This document shows, piece by piece, positions 61,803 through 64,000 of a DNA stretch of 64,000 nt. Each line of letters starts with the position of its first letter. The stretch's first letter is position 1. Made by a program: the position numbers and the translations under genes. Origin of the DNA: Epiperipatus broadwayi (taxonomy: Eukaryota; Onychophora; Udeonychophora; Euonychophora; Peripatidae). The notes below the pieces were generated by a model that was given only the letters and a program-made list of their open reading frames with translations, was not told where the DNA came from and made no database searches. The stretch covers positions 930,001 to 994,000 of the forward strand of contig JAQFVV010006312.1 of assembly GCA_028023455.1 (NCBI GenBank), written 5' to 3'.

Positions 61803-64000
61803 ATGGTGTGTGATGTGATGAATTGCGACTTCTCCTTAAACAGAGTCAGGAATCTCTCAGCAACTATGCCCAGAGAAATCTGTTATCCACTTTACCTTCC
61901 CTTTCCATTTCCCACCCTACATTTTCCCATAATCTGCTCTATCCCATTTCCACAACATAATCTTTGTCAACTCTATGAACTTTATATCTAAATTCCCCTT
62001 ATCTTTTCCCAAACTCAGCATAAAAACCAATAACCCACTTTCTGTATAATCATTTTGTTCATATTTATTCTTCCATAATTTCATTATTTGTACCCTTTCT
62101 GCTTTCAAGCATTTACATTCAATTAACAGATGCCTAATATTTTTTATGCCTTTATGCAATTTTCAGACTAAATCACCCATATTTTTCCATTTACATGTAT
62201 ATTTTCTTGTTACTTAAAATCCTGTTCAAGCCTTAAACAATAAACTACTTTCTTTGGTATTATCATAAATTAACTCATACCCAATGTTCTGATTACTTCT
62301 ATATATATTTAAACTCTTTTTACTCTCCATACTGGTTCTCCATCTCTCCAACTTCCTATTCTTTATTAATGTATCTATTCTTTTATCGCATTCCTGACCA
62401 CTATAACACTCAACAATCCTCCTAACACAATCATCCCACCTTTTGTACAAGTATACTGATATAAATTCTTTATCCAAATCTTTTGCATACCACATTACCT
62501 TTCTCACCCATTTTGTTGCATGCCTTTTACTCATAACCCAATTAGATAATATTTTGGCTATTCTTTTATTATCCATAAACTGCAACCTACCAAACATTTT
62601 CATTTTACTTTTTGCATCTCTCATATAAAAACCTGACCATCCTCATTCCTCCTTGAATTGCCTCTCTTGCTGTCCACGCATCTGCATCCAATGCACGTCT
62701 TTTTATTTTCCTTTGCATTTTTTTTAAGTAATCTAATATTCTTTTACTAATACACAATGCATCATTACCATATGTTAACCCTGCTACTGCTACTCCCATA
62801 CAATTCTAACTACATCATATTTATTACATGAAAACACTGTTAATTTCTTTATCAATCCCTTTCTTTTCTTTGCTTCATTGATCAATTTTTTCTCCCATTC
62901 ATCCAAACAATTTTTCTCATTGCTTAAGATGATTCCCAAATAATTATATCTATTCATGACACTTAACTTTATATCCCCCAATAAAAATTCTACATCTTCT
63001 CTTTCAACCATCATTATATTTGATTTTTCTTCACTAAATTTAATCCCCATCTCTTTAGCCACCCTTTCACATGTCCTCAGCATAACTTCCATATATTCAC
63101 TTCTTTATGCACACAAAAAGACATCATCCACAAAAAAAAAGATGTGACAAAGTATATACTCCCTTACCACCTATTAATGATATCTCTATCCCTCTTCCTA
63201 ATCTTTCTATTGCTCTCGCCATTTCACTCAAATACAATAAAAACAAAATAGGTGACATAGGGCACCCTTGCCTTAATCCCACTCCATTTTTAACTTTAAG
63301 TGATTCTATATTTTTTAATTGATATGTATAATAATTATTTTCATATAATTTCTTAATAATATCCACTAAAGCTTCATCCATTTCCAAATTTTCTAAACTT
63401 ATCCATAATCTATTTCTATTTACTCTATCATATGTCTTCTCTATATCTATAAAACTCATATATAACAATCTACCTAAATTCCTACTCATATTTATAAGTT
63501 GTGTAACTACAAATAAACTATCCCCTATATACCTATCTGATCTAAAATCTCCTTGCATTTCCCCCACTACATTATTCCCTTCCATCCATTTTGCAACTCT
63601 TCCAGCCACCATATATGAAAAAACTTTATATAAAATTGATGTTACTGCTATCAGTCTATAATTGTTTAACTTTCTATGATGCTTACCCTTTCCTTTAAAT
63701 AATAATTTTACTCTTGTATTACTCCAACTACCCAAAAAACTCTTTTCTGTGCCATCTTATTAAAACAGGATAATAGCTTTACTTTTGCCCTATATCCTAA
63801 ATTTATTACCATCTCTGCTGCACATCCATCTAAACCTCTTGCCTTTACACTTTTCAGTTTCTTCCCTGTTTTATTCAATTCATTTTTTATAAACCCAATA
63901 TTTCAATTACTATATGCTTTCATGTTTTCTATCATTCTGTCATTCACATCTAACATTTTTTCTATATCCATTATATATCTATTTAAGATTCTCTCTAAGT
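61803..64000 (-). mobile_element. LINE-F, minus-strand non-LTR retrotransposon, cut by the window edge
   Basis: Different family from LINE-alpha and LINE-G. Only the RT and C-terminal region are inside the window; the endonuclease and any ORF1 would lie beyond 64000. It is better preserved than copies D and E but has several frame breaks (near 63740, 63125, 62795, 62620 and 62200). The 3' boundary near 61803 is approximate. Clade not assigned. Confidence 0.85.
61917..63735 (-). pseudogene. LINE-F RT and C-terminal ORF, frameshifted
   Basis: RT blocks in order on the minus strand: 'LLFKGKGKHHRKLNNYRLIA' (family NYRPI, P to L), 'GDFRSDRYIGDSLFV', 'MSFIDIEKTYDRVNRNRLW' (first catalytic D kept), 'GVGLRQGCPMSPILFLLYL', then in another frame 'FVDDVFLCA' (near 63105-63135, both aspartates kept) and a stop, 'KEMGIKFSEEKSNIMMVERE' and 'YNYLGIILSNEK'. 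The C-terminus continues at 62799-62605 ('GVAVAGLTYGNDALCISKRI'), 62624-62226 and 62159-61917 ('IRHLLIECKCLKAERVQIMK', ending 'WKWDRADYGKM'). H and C residues in HLLIECKC suggest the remains of a terminal zinc-binding motif. Confidence 0.85.

Overview
The window looks like repeat-dominated nuclear DNA of an AT-rich invertebrate animal. I estimate 70-75% A+T by eye, not by calculation. The support is multiple non-LTR retrotransposons of animal type (endonuclease, reverse transcriptase and CCHC ORFs), a tRNA-primed LTR retrotransposon, many foldback elements, and long (ATT)n, (GTT)n and (ATG)n microsatellites. No bacterial gene organisation is visible. The phylum cannot be fixed from the sequence. 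I found no host gene, exon chain, tRNA or rRNA that I can defend; nearly every recognisable protein fragment belongs to a mobile element.

Layout. 1-10.1 kb: low-information AT-rich DNA holding two families of long inverted-repeat (foldback) elements, called FB1 and FB2 here. 10.2-15.9 kb: the best preserved LINE (LINE-alpha copy A, minus strand), with ORF1 (CCHC knuckle) and ORF2 (endonuclease, RT with intact YMDD, C-terminal CCHC), flanked on both sides by (ATT)n. 15.9-27.9 kb: mostly unassignable DNA with foldback families FB3, FB2 and FB1. 28.0-35.8 kb: a second, unrelated LINE (LINE-G, minus strand), interrupted by a 154-bp MITE-like hairpin and by a complete LTR retrotransposon without pol (29155-34078, minus strand; 1.55-kb LTRs, PBS, polypurine tract, 4-bp target duplication CCAT). 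36.9-37.4 kb: another FB1. 39.2-48.1 kb: an RTE-like LINE (plus strand), apparently cut in two by two further minus-strand LINE-alpha copies (B and C), which lie head to tail. 48.7-49.2 kb: FB1. 53.5-56.3 kb and 58.2-61.4 kb: decayed plus-strand LINE-alpha copies D and E. 61.8-64.0 kb: the 3' part of a third LINE type (LINE-F, minus strand) that runs off the window edge.

How it fits together: the region reads as layered insertions. LINE-G and the RTE-like LINE are old and broken. LINE-alpha is a family of five copies of different age. The LTR element is the youngest datable insertion, since its two LTRs are almost identical. Minus-strand LINE-alpha copies A, B and C share a 3' junction that passes directly into trinucleotide repeats, so these LINEs either seed or target microsatellites. 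No predicted autonomous function survives in any element.
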